Shown piece after piece: positions 44,200 through 52,344 of a stretch of DNA of 60,419 nucleotides. The DNA is from Coxiellaceae bacterium. Its GTDB lineage: Bacteria > Pseudomonadota > Gammaproteobacteria > Coxiellales > Coxiellaceae. The stretch is from NCBI GenBank assembly GCA_029212925.1, contig JARGOB010000017.1, forward strand, positions 1 to 60,419. Reading direction: 5' to 3'. The position numbers and the translations under genes are program-made. Position 1 is the stretch's first letter, and every line of letters begins with the position of its first letter. Below the pieces are notes generated by a model. It made no database searches and was not told the origin of the DNA. It saw only the letters and a program-made list of their open reading frames with translations.

Positions 44200-44253
44200 A
44201 TTGAGGGAGGTTACTTATACCGCATCATTGAGGGAGGCTACTTATACCGCATC
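44200..44253. repeat. Tandem duplication of 27 bp at a gene end
   Basis: ATTGAGGGAGGTTACTTATA... (44200-44226) is repeated at 44227-44253 with one change (T/C). The second copy holds the stop codon and last codons of the minus-strand gene at 44242-44586, so the gene's 3' end is copied just behind itself. Confidence 0.9.
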
Positions 44254-44586
44254 TGCGATAGCTAAATAAGCACCAGGTTCCTCTTCTGTTTCCCTAAATC
44301 TTTGCTTTGTTTGTGTAACAAAATTTCTTCCTTCGAGTGTGTAGTCTGTCAATATTCCACAAACGGCTACCGCTAAAATAAATACCAATATTCCGGAGTG
44401 ATCTTTTATAAAATCTTCCGAGTTGTTGTATGTGGTATCTTTTGGGCGAACCATTTGATGGATCCAAAAACTTAAATCAGCTAATGCTGGAATGGCTGTT
44501 AAGCCTTCAGCGCAGCTACTAACAATCGCAATAGGAAATGCGACGCGACGCGCAAAATGGCGCGCAAATAATCTGAGATGACGCAT
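44242..44586 (-). CDS. Small unknown membrane protein
   Basis: This 114-residue protein has a basic start (MRHLRLFARHFARR), a hydrophobic stretch near residues 15-40 and a clear helix near residues 67-83 (GILVFILAVAVCGIL). A charged tail ends in an acidic segment (ETEEEPGAYLAIADAV). No family is recognised. The last 12 bases before and at the stop are part of a 27-bp tandem duplication. Confidence 0.6.
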   Translation of the reverse strand: MRHLRLFARHFARRVAFPIAIVSSCAEGLTAIPALADLSFWIHQMVRPKDTTYNNSEDFIKDHSGILVFILAVAVCGILTDYTLEGRNFVTQTKQRFRETEEEPGAYLAIADAV

Positions 44587-44702
44587 GATGGTCTCTTCTG
44601 TTTTAAATATATAAATCGCTGCAGATGCAATGATCCGCAGTTAAAGTTTTTTAAATAGAGTTTCGCCTAGCGGAGGCTAAGATGTAATAACCTGTAACTA
44701 GG

Positions 44703-44744
44703 CTATCGACTGGGTGGCATTAAAGCGTTGAAGTTGTATCTCAT
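44703..44744 (-). CDS. Possible 13-residue leader peptide
   Basis: On the minus strand an ATG (44744) follows a near-ideal ribosome site (AAAGGAGC) and opens a 13-codon frame (MRYNFNALMPPSR) ending in TAG at 44703. A TTGACA lies at about 44813-44808, with TTAAAG 17 bp on. The short frame precedes the membrane-protein gene by about 115 bp, with a small hairpin (GCCTCCGCTAGGC, about 44665-44677) between. It could be a leader peptide or the stump of a lost gene. Confidence 0.35.
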   Translation of the reverse strand: MRYNFNALMPPSR

Positions 44745-44819
44745 GATGTTGCTCCTTTGGTTGGTCTGGCATCAATTGGCGGGCACTTTAACGCAGTTTA
44801 AATGTAAATGTCAACATGT

Positions 44820-45200
44820 TTATGGCGTGCATGGCGTAGGAGTGGCTACCTCTTTTTCTATAAATAAGTAATTGCTTACTAAATCAAAGATCTTTAGCAA
44901 AGCATCTTTTCTCGCTGGTTTTATTTCATGTATGCTTTCTATTTGCCTGCGGCATCGTTCAATATCAGTCGCATCAAATGGTCTAGTAACACCCAGTAAT
45001 TCAAAGTTGATGTAGAGCAAATCAATTAACTGGTTTTGTAAGGCATCAGGTTCGGCGCGCGGATTACTGATCATTCGTTTCATTTCGGCTCGTATATGAT
45101 TGCTCTCGGGGTTGTCGGGAGTCTGCTTGATTAATTGACCGCTTGCGGCAATAACCTCTGAAGGTTTTGGTTGATGTAAATAAAATAAAAGGCTTCGCAT
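44820..45200 (-). CDS. Small unknown helical protein, paralogue of the gene beyond virK
   Basis: This 126-residue, helical, soluble protein has no known domain. Its second half resembles that of the protein at 45726-46361: LLGVTRPFDATDIERC against LGIATPKNTSDIPAC, followed by helices of similar spacing and a Pro/Thr tail. The two flank the VirK-family gene. It starts 12 bp after that gene's stop, so they are probably co-transcribed. Confidence 0.6.
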   Translation of the reverse strand: MRSLLFYLHQPKPSEVIAASGQLIKQTPDNPESNHIRAEMKRMISNPRAEPDALQNQLIDLLYINFELLGVTRPFDATDIERCRRQIESIHEIKPARKDALLKIFDLVSNYLFIEKEVATPTPCTP

Positions 45201-45212
45201 TATTCTTTAAAT

Positions 45213-45650
45213 TTAAGTTGTATGGAATAGTACGCCGTCATTCAATTGGCAACTACTATGCATCGGTTTTTGGTTTATGATTTTATAGCTTGCTGGGTTT
45301 AATAATACCGAGTCAATAGTTAAGCTGCCTTGTTGATTCAGATGATAAGTGATTTGTTCGCGAATCGCTTGGTGAGGAAAGCCTGGTTCATTAACGGTAA
45401 GGTGTGAGTCAGAAAATGCGATTGATTTACCCTTGTTAGGGCTATTGAGTATAAGGGCATTTTTCACTGTTAGATATGCGTTCACCGGCATTGGGCGCGT
45501 GCATTTGCTGAAGTCAACGTAAGCTGTGATTGGTTTTCCAGCGTGCATGGCTAGTTCTATCGATTGAAAGTCTACTAAGTTGGTTGCATAGCATGATAAC
45601 GGCACTAACAATGATAGAAATAGTAACGGTTTTATTTTATGCATGTTCAC
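45213..45650 (-). CDS. VirK-family exported protein
   Basis: This 145-residue protein has a signal peptide (PLLFLSLLVPLSCYA) and the VirK pattern: NLVDFQSIELAMHAGKPITA, VDFSKCT, then FSDSHLTVNE and a strand-rich end with CQLNDGVLFH. The family was named from Agrobacterium and is found in Legionella, where members are counted with virulence proteins; the biochemical role is unknown. Two cysteines beyond the signal peptide (in DFSKC and SSC) may pair. It lies between two small paralogous genes. Confidence 0.72.
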   Translation of the reverse strand: MNMHKIKPLLFLSLLVPLSCYATNLVDFQSIELAMHAGKPITAYVDFSKCTRPMPVNAYLTVKNALILNSPNKGKSIAFSDSHLTVNEPGFPHQAIREQITYHLNQQGSLTIDSVLLNPASYKIINQKPMHSSCQLNDGVLFHTT

Positions 45651-45725
45651 GAGTTAGGCTGCCTTGGTTATGGGTAGTAAAACTTTGTCGATTCTCCCAT
45701 ACAAGCAAGTTTACCTCAAGTGTAT

Positions 45726-46361
45726 TTAGGCATGCTTTGGTGTTGCTGACGGTGCAGCATGTGAGCCAGGTGCTGGCAAAGTGCTTTGTAGCCAACGGAG
45801 CGCATTGAGTAGTAGTGGTTTATTGGAGGTGTCGGTGCTGAGTAAATAGGCTTCACAGGCTGGTATGTCAGAAGTATTTTTGGGGGTCGCGATGCCTAAA
45901 GTGTCGAGTATATTAGATAATAAATCTTTGGTTTGTTGCGTGATCTCGGTTCTGTCGGCGCCGGGTGTGGTGGTTATTATGCGCAATTTGGCGGCATTGG
46001 GAGCGTACAATGGATTTACGTGAAGGCGGCAGTATTTTAATAATTTACTGGCAGCTTGATAGGCTTTTCCTTCAGTAAACAATCGTGGTTGTGCGATTGT
46101 TGTTGCTGCTTTTATATTGTTTTCGTGTTGCCTTAGCAGTTCTACTGCGCTATCACGGGTAGGTGATTTTAGTGAGGCTGGAATTAGTTTGATGATGTTT
46201 CTGCTGAGGTGTAATAGTTCATCATAATCAATGTCGTCTTCAGCAAGTGCTATTCGAATGGCGCTAATGGCGTGGTGAAGTGGGTTGACTTCGTCGCATT
46301 CAACATTGCTGAGTTTTGAAGCGGCCTGAATGAGGGGTGCATGGCTGAAGTTGCGCGACAT
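45726..46361 (-). CDS. Unknown helical protein
   Basis: This 211-residue, soluble, largely helical protein has no recognised domain. The C-terminal third matches the small protein at 44820-45200 (LG-x-x-x-P-x-x-x-x-DI-x-x-C pattern). The tail is Ala/Pro/Ser-rich (LPAPGSHAAPSATPKHA), like other effector-like proteins here. It starts the three-gene minus-strand group with the VirK gene; a TTTAATACT sequence upstream lacks a second half site. Confidence 0.62.
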   Translation of the reverse strand: MSRNFSHAPLIQAASKLSNVECDEVNPLHHAISAIRIALAEDDIDYDELLHLSRNIIKLIPASLKSPTRDSAVELLRQHENNIKAATTIAQPRLFTEGKAYQAASKLLKYCRLHVNPLYAPNAAKLRIITTTPGADRTEITQQTKDLLSNILDTLGIATPKNTSDIPACEAYLLSTDTSNKPLLLNALRWLQSTLPAPGSHAAPSATPKHA

Positions 46362-46461
46362 ATTTAGTTACCTTGTATTCATATATTCTAGAAATATATA
46401 GTATTAAATTTTGTAACAAAAGTCACTGCAATGATCCTTAAGATAGGCTTATAATAACCGA

Positions 46462-46740
46462 ATGGCACATTTCGTTTATATATTAGAGTGTTCAAATGGC
46501 TCGTATTACACCGGTTACACCACGGATCTAGAGCGCCGTTATCGCGAGCACCAGCAGGGCACACCGAAGTGTAAATACACACGTGCATTTCCACCCATAG
46601 CAATGGTGGCGCACTGGCAGCTTGAAACAGCCGCGGAAGCCAAGCAATTAGAGGCGCGGATTAAGCGCTTGTTACGCAAAGATAAAGTGGCGTTGATTAA
46701 CAATCCGGCAGATGCACTTGAGTTAATTTGCGATAAATAA
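46462..46740 (+). CDS. GIY-YIG domain endonuclease-like protein (UPF0213/YhbQ type)
   Basis: This 92-residue protein is one GIY-YIG domain. The fold's first strand pair is AHFVYILECSNGSYYTGYTT, then a DLERRYREHQ helix with catalytic Arg and a later E in AEAKQLEARIKRL. It ends with the basic K-rich segment usual for YhbQ-like proteins. The family cleaves or binds DNA; its physiological target is not settled. Confidence 0.92.
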   Translation: MAHFVYILECSNGSYYTGYTTDLERRYREHQQGTPKCKYTRAFPPIAMVAHWQLETAAEAKQLEARIKRLLRKDKVALINNPADALELICDK

Positions 46741-46800
46741 CGCATTAATTTTATACTATATTTGACGGTAGTATTGGCGCATATAGATTAGGAATGGTTC

Positions 46801-48156
46801 ATGTATAAACATCTTGGTGTTGTAGTGTTTTGTCTCACTCTAAGTTTACCAGCGTTTGCAACTACAACTACTCAGCTTAAATCATCGTGCACAGAATATA
46901 ATCCTAATATCGATAGCAAATATTTAATTTCATTTAACCAAGAAAATTGGGATGCTTTACGAAAAACATGGGGGGGGACCCAAACGCAAAATCAAAATGG
47001 TGGCGTTACTCCAGGAGAAACAGGCGAAAAGCCAATGATTAGTTGGTCAACGGATACTGTTTTTGGTAAACAACAGGCGGTGATTGTGTTAAATGTACAT
47101 GGCGATAATGCAAAAGCACATTATTCAAAAGGCATAGAAAAAAATCCTGAATATTTACCAAAGCGTGATCCCATAGATAAAAAATACCGCACAGCAGTTA
47201 CTAATTTATATGGCGCAAATGCTAAACGTGTTGGTTCTGGTATTGTTAGCAAAAAAAGTTACGGTTCTGGTACTTATACAATAGTTATGAAAATTACCAA
47301 TGATAAAACAATGCAGGATAAAAACAAACTGTACTTTGCTCCTGCGATTTGGCTGTTTCATTATGAGGAACACTATCCGGGTGATCCGCTTTATACACCC
47401 TTTCGTAAACAGTCTGGAGATTTCACAGTCGATATGGGTGAGCTTGATGCACCTGAAATCGGTAAATTAGATGCCTCACCATATCAGGCTAATAATCTTA
47501 TGCTGAATGCTTATTCAGATAAGGTTTTAAATGATGGATATAGCGGAACAATTCATCAGGTTGTTTATAATCATTTGCATCAAAATCTAGATAGTCAGTG
47601 TTACTTTACTTATCAGCTTATTTGGAAAACACAATTACAGCCATTACCTGCTGATTGTATCAGTAAGCAATTTAAGAAAACATTGCAGCTCTCTGGTAAA
47701 TCGTCTTATTACTACCTTCCAAAGGAGGGCGCTCAGCTTCCTCAGTTGTGTAAGGTGTTAACCGGTAGGCAAATTATTCAAAAAGACAATCAATGGTATT
47801 ATCACGAAGGTAAAACAGCCATATTAAAAATTAATGGCACAACAGTGGCAACTGCTGTTGAAAATGTGCCTTCATTGCCTGCTCGACTCTATATTGCCGC
47901 ATGGTTTCCTTCTTGGGCTATGATTGGCGGTGGTGCTAGAGAGGGTGGGGCGCCATTTGATCGAGCTTCTGTGTCAGTGGCGGCTGTGTATTTTCAGCCG
48001 GACAGTGATCAGTCTGGCGATACAACAAAGGGGCAGGTTGAAACATCACCTAAGGACGGTGTTGTGGCGTGGCCGCTTGGACCAAGGCCTGATGTGCAAA
48101 ACAGTAGCGTTGATAAAACAGTTAAAGTACCTGAATTAAACAATTCTGCACGGTAA
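46801..48156 (+). CDS. Secreted glycoside hydrolase family 16-like protein
   Basis: This 451-residue protein has a signal peptide (residues 1-20, ending PAFA). The middle fits a GH16 (laminarinase/carrageenase type) jelly roll: RVGSGIVSKKSYGSGTYTIVM, PAIWLF near residue 181, then GELDAPE at residues 213-219. E214, D216 and E219 match the ExDxxE active site. A loop with Cys and the closing RLYIAAWFPSWA strand follow. The tail (after residue 400) is low-complexity. The target glucan is unknown. Upstream TTGACG, 16 bp, TAGATT is a plausible promoter. Confidence 0.68.
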   Translation: MYKHLGVVVFCLTLSLPAFATTTTQLKSSCTEYNPNIDSKYLISFNQENWDALRKTWGGTQTQNQNGGVTPGETGEKPMISWSTDTVFGKQQAVIVLNVHGDNAKAHYSKGIEKNPEYLPKRDPIDKKYRTAVTNLYGANAKRVGSGIVSKKSYGSGTYTIVMKITNDKTMQDKNKLYFAPAIWLFHYEEHYPGDPLYTPFRKQSGDFTVDMGELDAPEIGKLDASPYQANNLMLNAYSDKVLNDGYSGTIHQVVYNHLHQNLDSQCYFTYQLIWKTQLQPLPADCISKQFKKTLQLSGKSSYYYLPKEGAQLPQLCKVLTGRQIIQKDNQWYYHEGKTAILKINGTTVATAVENVPSLPARLYIAAWFPSWAMIGGGAREGGAPFDRASVSVAAVYFQPDSDQSGDTTKGQVETSPKDGVVAWPLGPRPDVQNSSVDKTVKVPELNNSAR

Positions 48157-48200
48157 GCGTGATGTGTTCGATTGTGTGTTGGGCTGGAAGAGTAATTGGT

Positions 48201-48347
48201 GATAGCAAGGTCACGCGCATTCCTTAGGGCAGTCCTGGCCTCTCCTTGGAATCTTAAAGCAACCTCCGAATTCTGTACCTTGGGGGGTGACATCACCTCT
48301 TAGGTTGTCGGCACCAATCCTTGTGCGCGAAACGAGACTTTGCTATC
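48201..48347. repeat. Intergenic inverted repeat, 147 bp
   Basis: GATAGCAA (48201-48208) pairs with TTGCTATC (48340-48347), and GCGCA near 48216 with TGCGC near 48323. The gap between the plus-strand hydrolase gene and the minus-strand permease gene (48157-48404) contains this weak stem and no gene. Confidence 0.45.
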
Positions 48348-48404
48348 AGGGCTATTCTATAGATTTGTTAGCCCTCTACACAATGGTCAATGTCTTACAA
48401 TCTA

Positions 48405-49817
48405 TTAAGTTTTCCTAACTTTGTTGCTCAGACTGAATATAACGAGTGGTGCAAGTGTAAAAATAATAATTCCTAGACCTAAGCTCCACTCATAAGTGGT
48501 TGTATTGTCTATTTTCACATCAGTTGGAGGTAAAAAGCCGAGCGCAATGGCGGCTATACAAGTGATGATGCCAATGGCGCAAACGACAATAATGCCTAGT
48601 TTCCCCCCGGGTATTCTGAACGCCCCAGTAACTTTGTCCATTTTGCTGCGTAATTTAATTGCAGAGGCGAACAATAAAATGTAATAGATAAGAGCGAGTT
48701 GCGCTGTTAGATCGCTTAATACCCAATAGGAAGCGCTTACGGTTTTGAATAATAAGAATACACCGCAGAGTGCAATGACGATAATAGCCTGTGCGATTAA
48801 TACACCCACTGGTGAGCCGAAGCGATTCGCCTTGGCGAAGAAGCTTGGTGCGCAACCATCTTTAGCGGCAACCATCAATGCTTTAGTGGGGCCTAATACC
48901 CAAGCAGCCATGCCAGCAAAGCCACCAATGATAATGGTTAATACAGCAACTGGCATCCAAGCACCGAGCCCGAAGTGGGTAAGGAACTGATTAAATGCTT
49001 GGTTGAGGCCACTGACAATGTTGATCGATGAGCGTGGCATGATAATGGCTACCGATAGTGATGAAAAAATCATTGATATGACAATAAATAAGCCAGAAAT
49101 CCATAGGGCGCGTGGGTAGTCTTTAGCCGGGTTTTCGACATCACCGGCGTGCACAGCTGACATCTCTATGCCGATTAAGCTGAAAAATATCACCACTAAA
49201 AAGGCCAGGTCATTGATGTGAGTAATTTTTGGGAATAAAACAGCATTATCGAAATTAATTGCTGTGGGTTTACCCATGCTAACCCAGCAAACACCTAATA
49301 CGATGATCAAGGCCATCGGGATGATCGTGCCGACCAATGCGCCAAAGGTACTAATCCAGCTAGCTAGCCGCATGCCTAAGCAATTAACAAAAGTAGCGAG
49401 CAGAAACATGCCGATAATCATGCTGAGCATGAATTTTTTGTTGTTTACTAGGTTGGGGTCAATAAGATAGCTAACGCTTGCAGCAATAAACGAAAGAATG
49501 GTCGGAAACCAGACAATATTATAAACCCACTGCAGCCAGGAATTCATAAAAGCGATGCGCGGTCCGAAGGCTTTTCTAACCCAGACATAGCTACCACCAG
49601 TTTGTGGTATATGCGTAGCCATTTCTGCAGTGACTAAAATGCAGGGGATAAAGAAAAATAACGTGCCAATAATATAAAGCGCGACGATGGACAAGCCATA
49701 TTCGGCATTGATGGGTAAGTTGCGTAAGCTGTCGATAGCGATGACATTGATCATGGCTAAGCCAAATACACTTAAGACTTTTTTGCGTGGTCCAGAACTA
49801 TACATGTTGCTCTCCAT
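48405..49817 (-). CDS. APC-family amino acid permease
   Basis: This 470-residue inner-membrane protein has about twelve helices and starts with the APC pattern (KVLSVFGLAMINVIAIDSL). The helix-1 loop and IPCILVTAEMATHIPQTGG, then SYVWVRKAFG, are typical of the glutamate/GABA-antiporter and YjeM-like branch. It probably exchanges or imports amino acids. The gene has no close partners. Confidence 0.87.
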   Translation of the reverse strand: MESNMYSSGPRKKVLSVFGLAMINVIAIDSLRNLPINAEYGLSIVALYIIGTLFFFIPCILVTAEMATHIPQTGGSYVWVRKAFGPRIAFMNSWLQWVYNIVWFPTILSFIAASVSYLIDPNLVNNKKFMLSMIIGMFLLATFVNCLGMRLASWISTFGALVGTIIPMALIIVLGVCWVSMGKPTAINFDNAVLFPKITHINDLAFLVVIFFSLIGIEMSAVHAGDVENPAKDYPRALWISGLFIVISMIFSSLSVAIIMPRSSINIVSGLNQAFNQFLTHFGLGAWMPVAVLTIIIGGFAGMAAWVLGPTKALMVAAKDGCAPSFFAKANRFGSPVGVLIAQAIIVIALCGVFLLFKTVSASYWVLSDLTAQLALIYYILLFASAIKLRSKMDKVTGAFRIPGGKLGIIVVCAIGIITCIAAIALGFLPPTDVKIDNTTTYEWSLGLGIIIFTLAPLVIFSLSNKVRKT

Positions 49818-50064
49818 ATGAGGTAACCCATTATAAGGTTTGTTTTATTAATTAAAAGTGGGATTTACTCATGCCTTTATGACAAGGCGATAGAACGCCT
49901 AGCACAAAGGCTATATATGCAGATGATGGAGATGTAATTGTGTCAATTTTTTATTCATAAGATGCACTATTACATGGTTTGTAAAGCATGTCAATATCAC
50001 GCATAATCCAGCATTGTCATGCCGGGCAATGATCTGGCATCTATCATTTATAAAGGAGCTAAAC

Positions 50065-50406
50065 GTGTCGACATCTTATAAAGCAATAGTGCAAGAGCGC
50101 ACTCAAACCCTCGGCAAAATGCATAAGTCCATGCCGGAAGTTATGAAAGCATTTGGCGGCTTATCAGCAGCGGTTGGTACAGCAGGTGCATTGGATAAAA
50201 AAGCCAAGGAATTAATCGAGTTAGCGTTAGCAGTTGCTAATCATTGCCAAGGTTGTATTGCCTTTCACACAGCGGCTTGTATTAAACACGGCGCGACGCG
50301 TGAAGAAGTCATGGAGACTTTGGGTTTAGCTATTTATATGGGTGGTGGACCATCTCTTATGTATGCTGCAGAGGCCGTCGACGCTTATGATGAAATGTCT
50401 GCATAG
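50065..50406 (+). CDS. Carboxymuconolactone-decarboxylase/AhpD-like protein
   Basis: The GTG at 50065 follows AAAGGAGC and gives a 113-residue protein. The frame is open to 50014 but without a ribosome site. The AhpD-type motif is CQGCIAFHTAACIKHG: a CxxC pair and the following His, as in thiol-dependent peroxidase partners. Small proteins of this kind are alkylhydroperoxidase-like. No ahpC is nearby. Confidence 0.88.
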   Translation: MSTSYKAIVQERTQTLGKMHKSMPEVMKAFGGLSAAVGTAGALDKKAKELIELALAVANHCQGCIAFHTAACIKHGATREEVMETLGLAIYMGGGPSLMYAAEAVDAYDEMSA

Positions 50407-50529
50407 GTTTCTACTATATTGACTGAAATGGACTGATTTCTTGCGATGCGTTGCTCATTTAGTTCACTATAAACTCCGCTACGCTTCTCTGAAATCAACC
50501 CATTTCATCGCAATCTAGCGAAACCTATG
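50402..50529. repeat. 128-bp imperfect palindrome after the AhpD-like gene
   Basis: CATAGGTTTC (50402-50411) pairs exactly with GAAACCTATG (50520-50529). Nested inner arms occur (GAAATGG near 50424 with CCATTTC near 50500; TGATTTC with GAAATCA). The left arm overlaps the stop of the gene, so the structure forms at the end of the message. Confidence 0.65.
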
Positions 50530-50593
50530 AAGACATTTACTTTCATTGTTTATGCGGTTTAATTGGAAGTAACGTTGTCGTCGATGTTGGAGG

Positions 50594-50645
50594 GTTGTCA
50601 TTCCGGTTGGAGAGTTGTCATCCCGGGCTTGATCCGGGATCCAGG
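50594..50645. repeat. Dispersed TCATCCCGGG...GGATCCAG repeat, one and a half copies
   Basis: A partial copy (GTTGTCATTCCGGTTGG, 50594-50610) is followed by a full one (GTTGTCATCCCGGGCTTG then ATCCGGGATCCAGG, 50614-50645). It ends 20 bp before the mmsA ATG, so the promoter or leader of mmsA runs through it. Confidence 0.8.
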
Positions 50646-50664
50646 AAAATCATAAGGTAAAAAA

Positions 50665-52161
50665 ATGACGGAAAAAATAGAACACTTTATTAATGGCAAA
50701 GTAGTTGCTGGTACAGGCAAAGACACTTTGGAAGTACACAATCCGGCGACTGGTAAAGTGGTTGCTACTGTTGCGATGGCGAGTGAAGGGGATGTTAAGC
50801 AAGCGGTTACGGATGCAAAGGCTGCATTTGAAACGTGGTCCGCACAAACGCCATTAAAACGTTCGCGTGTATTATTTAAATTTAAAGCATTGTTAGAAGA
50901 TAACATGGATGCCCTGGCTGCTAAATTAAGCGAGGAGCACGGAAAAGTGTTTGCCGATGCTAAAGGCGAAGTGATGCGTGGCATTGAAGTGGTAGAGTTT
51001 ATTTGTGGAGCACCTGCTTTAATGCGCGGTACATTTTCAGAAGATGTTGCTGGTGGCATGGACTGTTACACGGTGCGTCAAGCGTTAGGTGTGTGTGGTG
51101 GGGTTACGCCGTTTAATTTTCCAATTATGATTTCAATTTGGCAATCAACAGCAGCGATTGCAACCGGTAATACGTTTGTATTAAAGCCTTCAGAGAAAGA
51201 TCCATCGACACCGATGATGTTAGCTGAGTTATGGAATCAAGCCGGTTTGCCTGCTGGTGTATTTAATGTGGTGAATGGTGATAAGTCGGCGGTTGATGTT
51301 TTATTAAATCACCCTGATGTCGAAACTATGGTGTGTGTTGGTTCAACACCGGTAGCGGAATATATTTATAAAACAGCTATTCAAAATAACAAACGTGCAC
51401 AAGCGTTTGGCGGTGCAAAGAATCATGCGATCTTAATGCCGGATGCGGATTTAGATTTAGCGGTGAATTGTATTTACGGTGCGGCGTTTGGTGCGGCAGG
51501 TGAGCGTTGCATGGCATTACCGGTTGTGGTTGCTGTGGGTGATGAGGTGGCGGATGCATTAGTTGAAAAGCTAAAGCCGATGTTGAAAAACATGAAGGTG
51601 GGTCCGTGGGATCAAGCTGATGTTGAGATGGGGCCGTTGATTACGGCGGAGCATCGCGAACGTGTGCTTTCATATGTGGAGCTAGGCAAAAAAGAAGGGG
51701 CGACACTGGCTTATGATGGCAGTGAACTCACTGTTGCTGGGCATGAAGGTGGTTACTTTATGGGACCATGTATTTTCGATAACGTGAAGTCGGATATGCG
51801 CATATATAAAGAAGAAATTTTTGGCCCGGTATTATGTGTAGTACGTGTTAACGATTTTGAAACCGCGTTACAGCTGATTAACGACCATGAATATGGCAAT
51901 GGAACAGCTGTATTTACGTGTGATGGTGGTACCGCACGTGCATTTGCAAAACGTGTGCAAGTTGGCATGGTGGGTATTAATGTGCCTATTCCTGTGCCGA
52001 TTGCTTACCATAGTTTTGGTGGTTGGAAGCGCTCGGTGTTCGGTGATTTGCGTATTCACGGTGGTGAGGCATTACAGTTTTATACCAAGGCTAAATCGGT
52101 AACGATTAAATGGCCGGAAGGTACTATGGATGAATCAGCGATGGTTATGCCCGCGCATTGA
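50665..52161 (+). CDS. mmsA: Methylmalonate-semialdehyde dehydrogenase
   Basis: This 498-residue protein is a CoA-acylating aldehyde dehydrogenase of valine and inositol breakdown. It turns methylmalonate semialdehyde to propionyl-CoA. Marks are HFINGKVVAGTGKDTLEVHNPATG at the start (core FINGKVV), GVTPFNFPIMI, and the catalytic Cys282 in AAGERCMALPV. Length is typical. mmsB lies 183 bp on, separated by a palindrome, and the two form the valine pathway pair; other pathway genes (acyl-CoA dehydrogenase, hydrolase) are not in view. Confidence 0.95.
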   Translation: MTEKIEHFINGKVVAGTGKDTLEVHNPATGKVVATVAMASEGDVKQAVTDAKAAFETWSAQTPLKRSRVLFKFKALLEDNMDALAAKLSEEHGKVFADAKGEVMRGIEVVEFICGAPALMRGTFSEDVAGGMDCYTVRQALGVCGGVTPFNFPIMISIWQSTAAIATGNTFVLKPSEKDPSTPMMLAELWNQAGLPAGVFNVVNGDKSAVDVLLNHPDVETMVCVGSTPVAEYIYKTAIQNNKRAQAFGGAKNHAILMPDADLDLAVNCIYGAAFGAAGERCMALPVVVAVGDEVADALVEKLKPMLKNMKVGPWDQADVEMGPLITAEHRERVLSYVELGKKEGATLAYDGSELTVAGHEGGYFMGPCIFDNVKSDMRIYKEEIFGPVLCVVRVNDFETALQLINDHEYGNGTAVFTCDGGTARAFAKRVQVGMVGINVPIPVPIAYHSFGGWKRSVFGDLRIHGGEALQFYTKAKSVTIKWPEGTMDESAMVMPAH

Positions 52162-52194
52162 TTTTTGTGTGGTTGCTGTGACTAAGCTGCATAT

Positions 52195-52297
52195 GGTATC
52201 AAGGTGTATAGGGTGCCCATTTTACGGAAGTAAAGCGCAGCGTAACGGAGTGAAGCGAGCCATGAAGTAAAATGGGTACGCTGTGCGCCTTGATATC
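52195..52297. repeat. 103-bp palindrome between mmsA and mmsB
   Basis: GGTATCAAGG (52195-52204) pairs with CCTTGATATC (52288-52297, one G-U pair), and CCCATTTTAC (52216-52225) pairs exactly with GTAAAATGGG (52267-52276). It forms a long stem in the transcript between the two genes. Composition and layout resemble the palindromes at 29134 and 50402, but the sequences differ. Confidence 0.7.
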
Positions 52298-52344
52298 AGC
52301 CATTAACAAATGTAAATCAGGAACGACAAAAAAAGGACAAAAAA

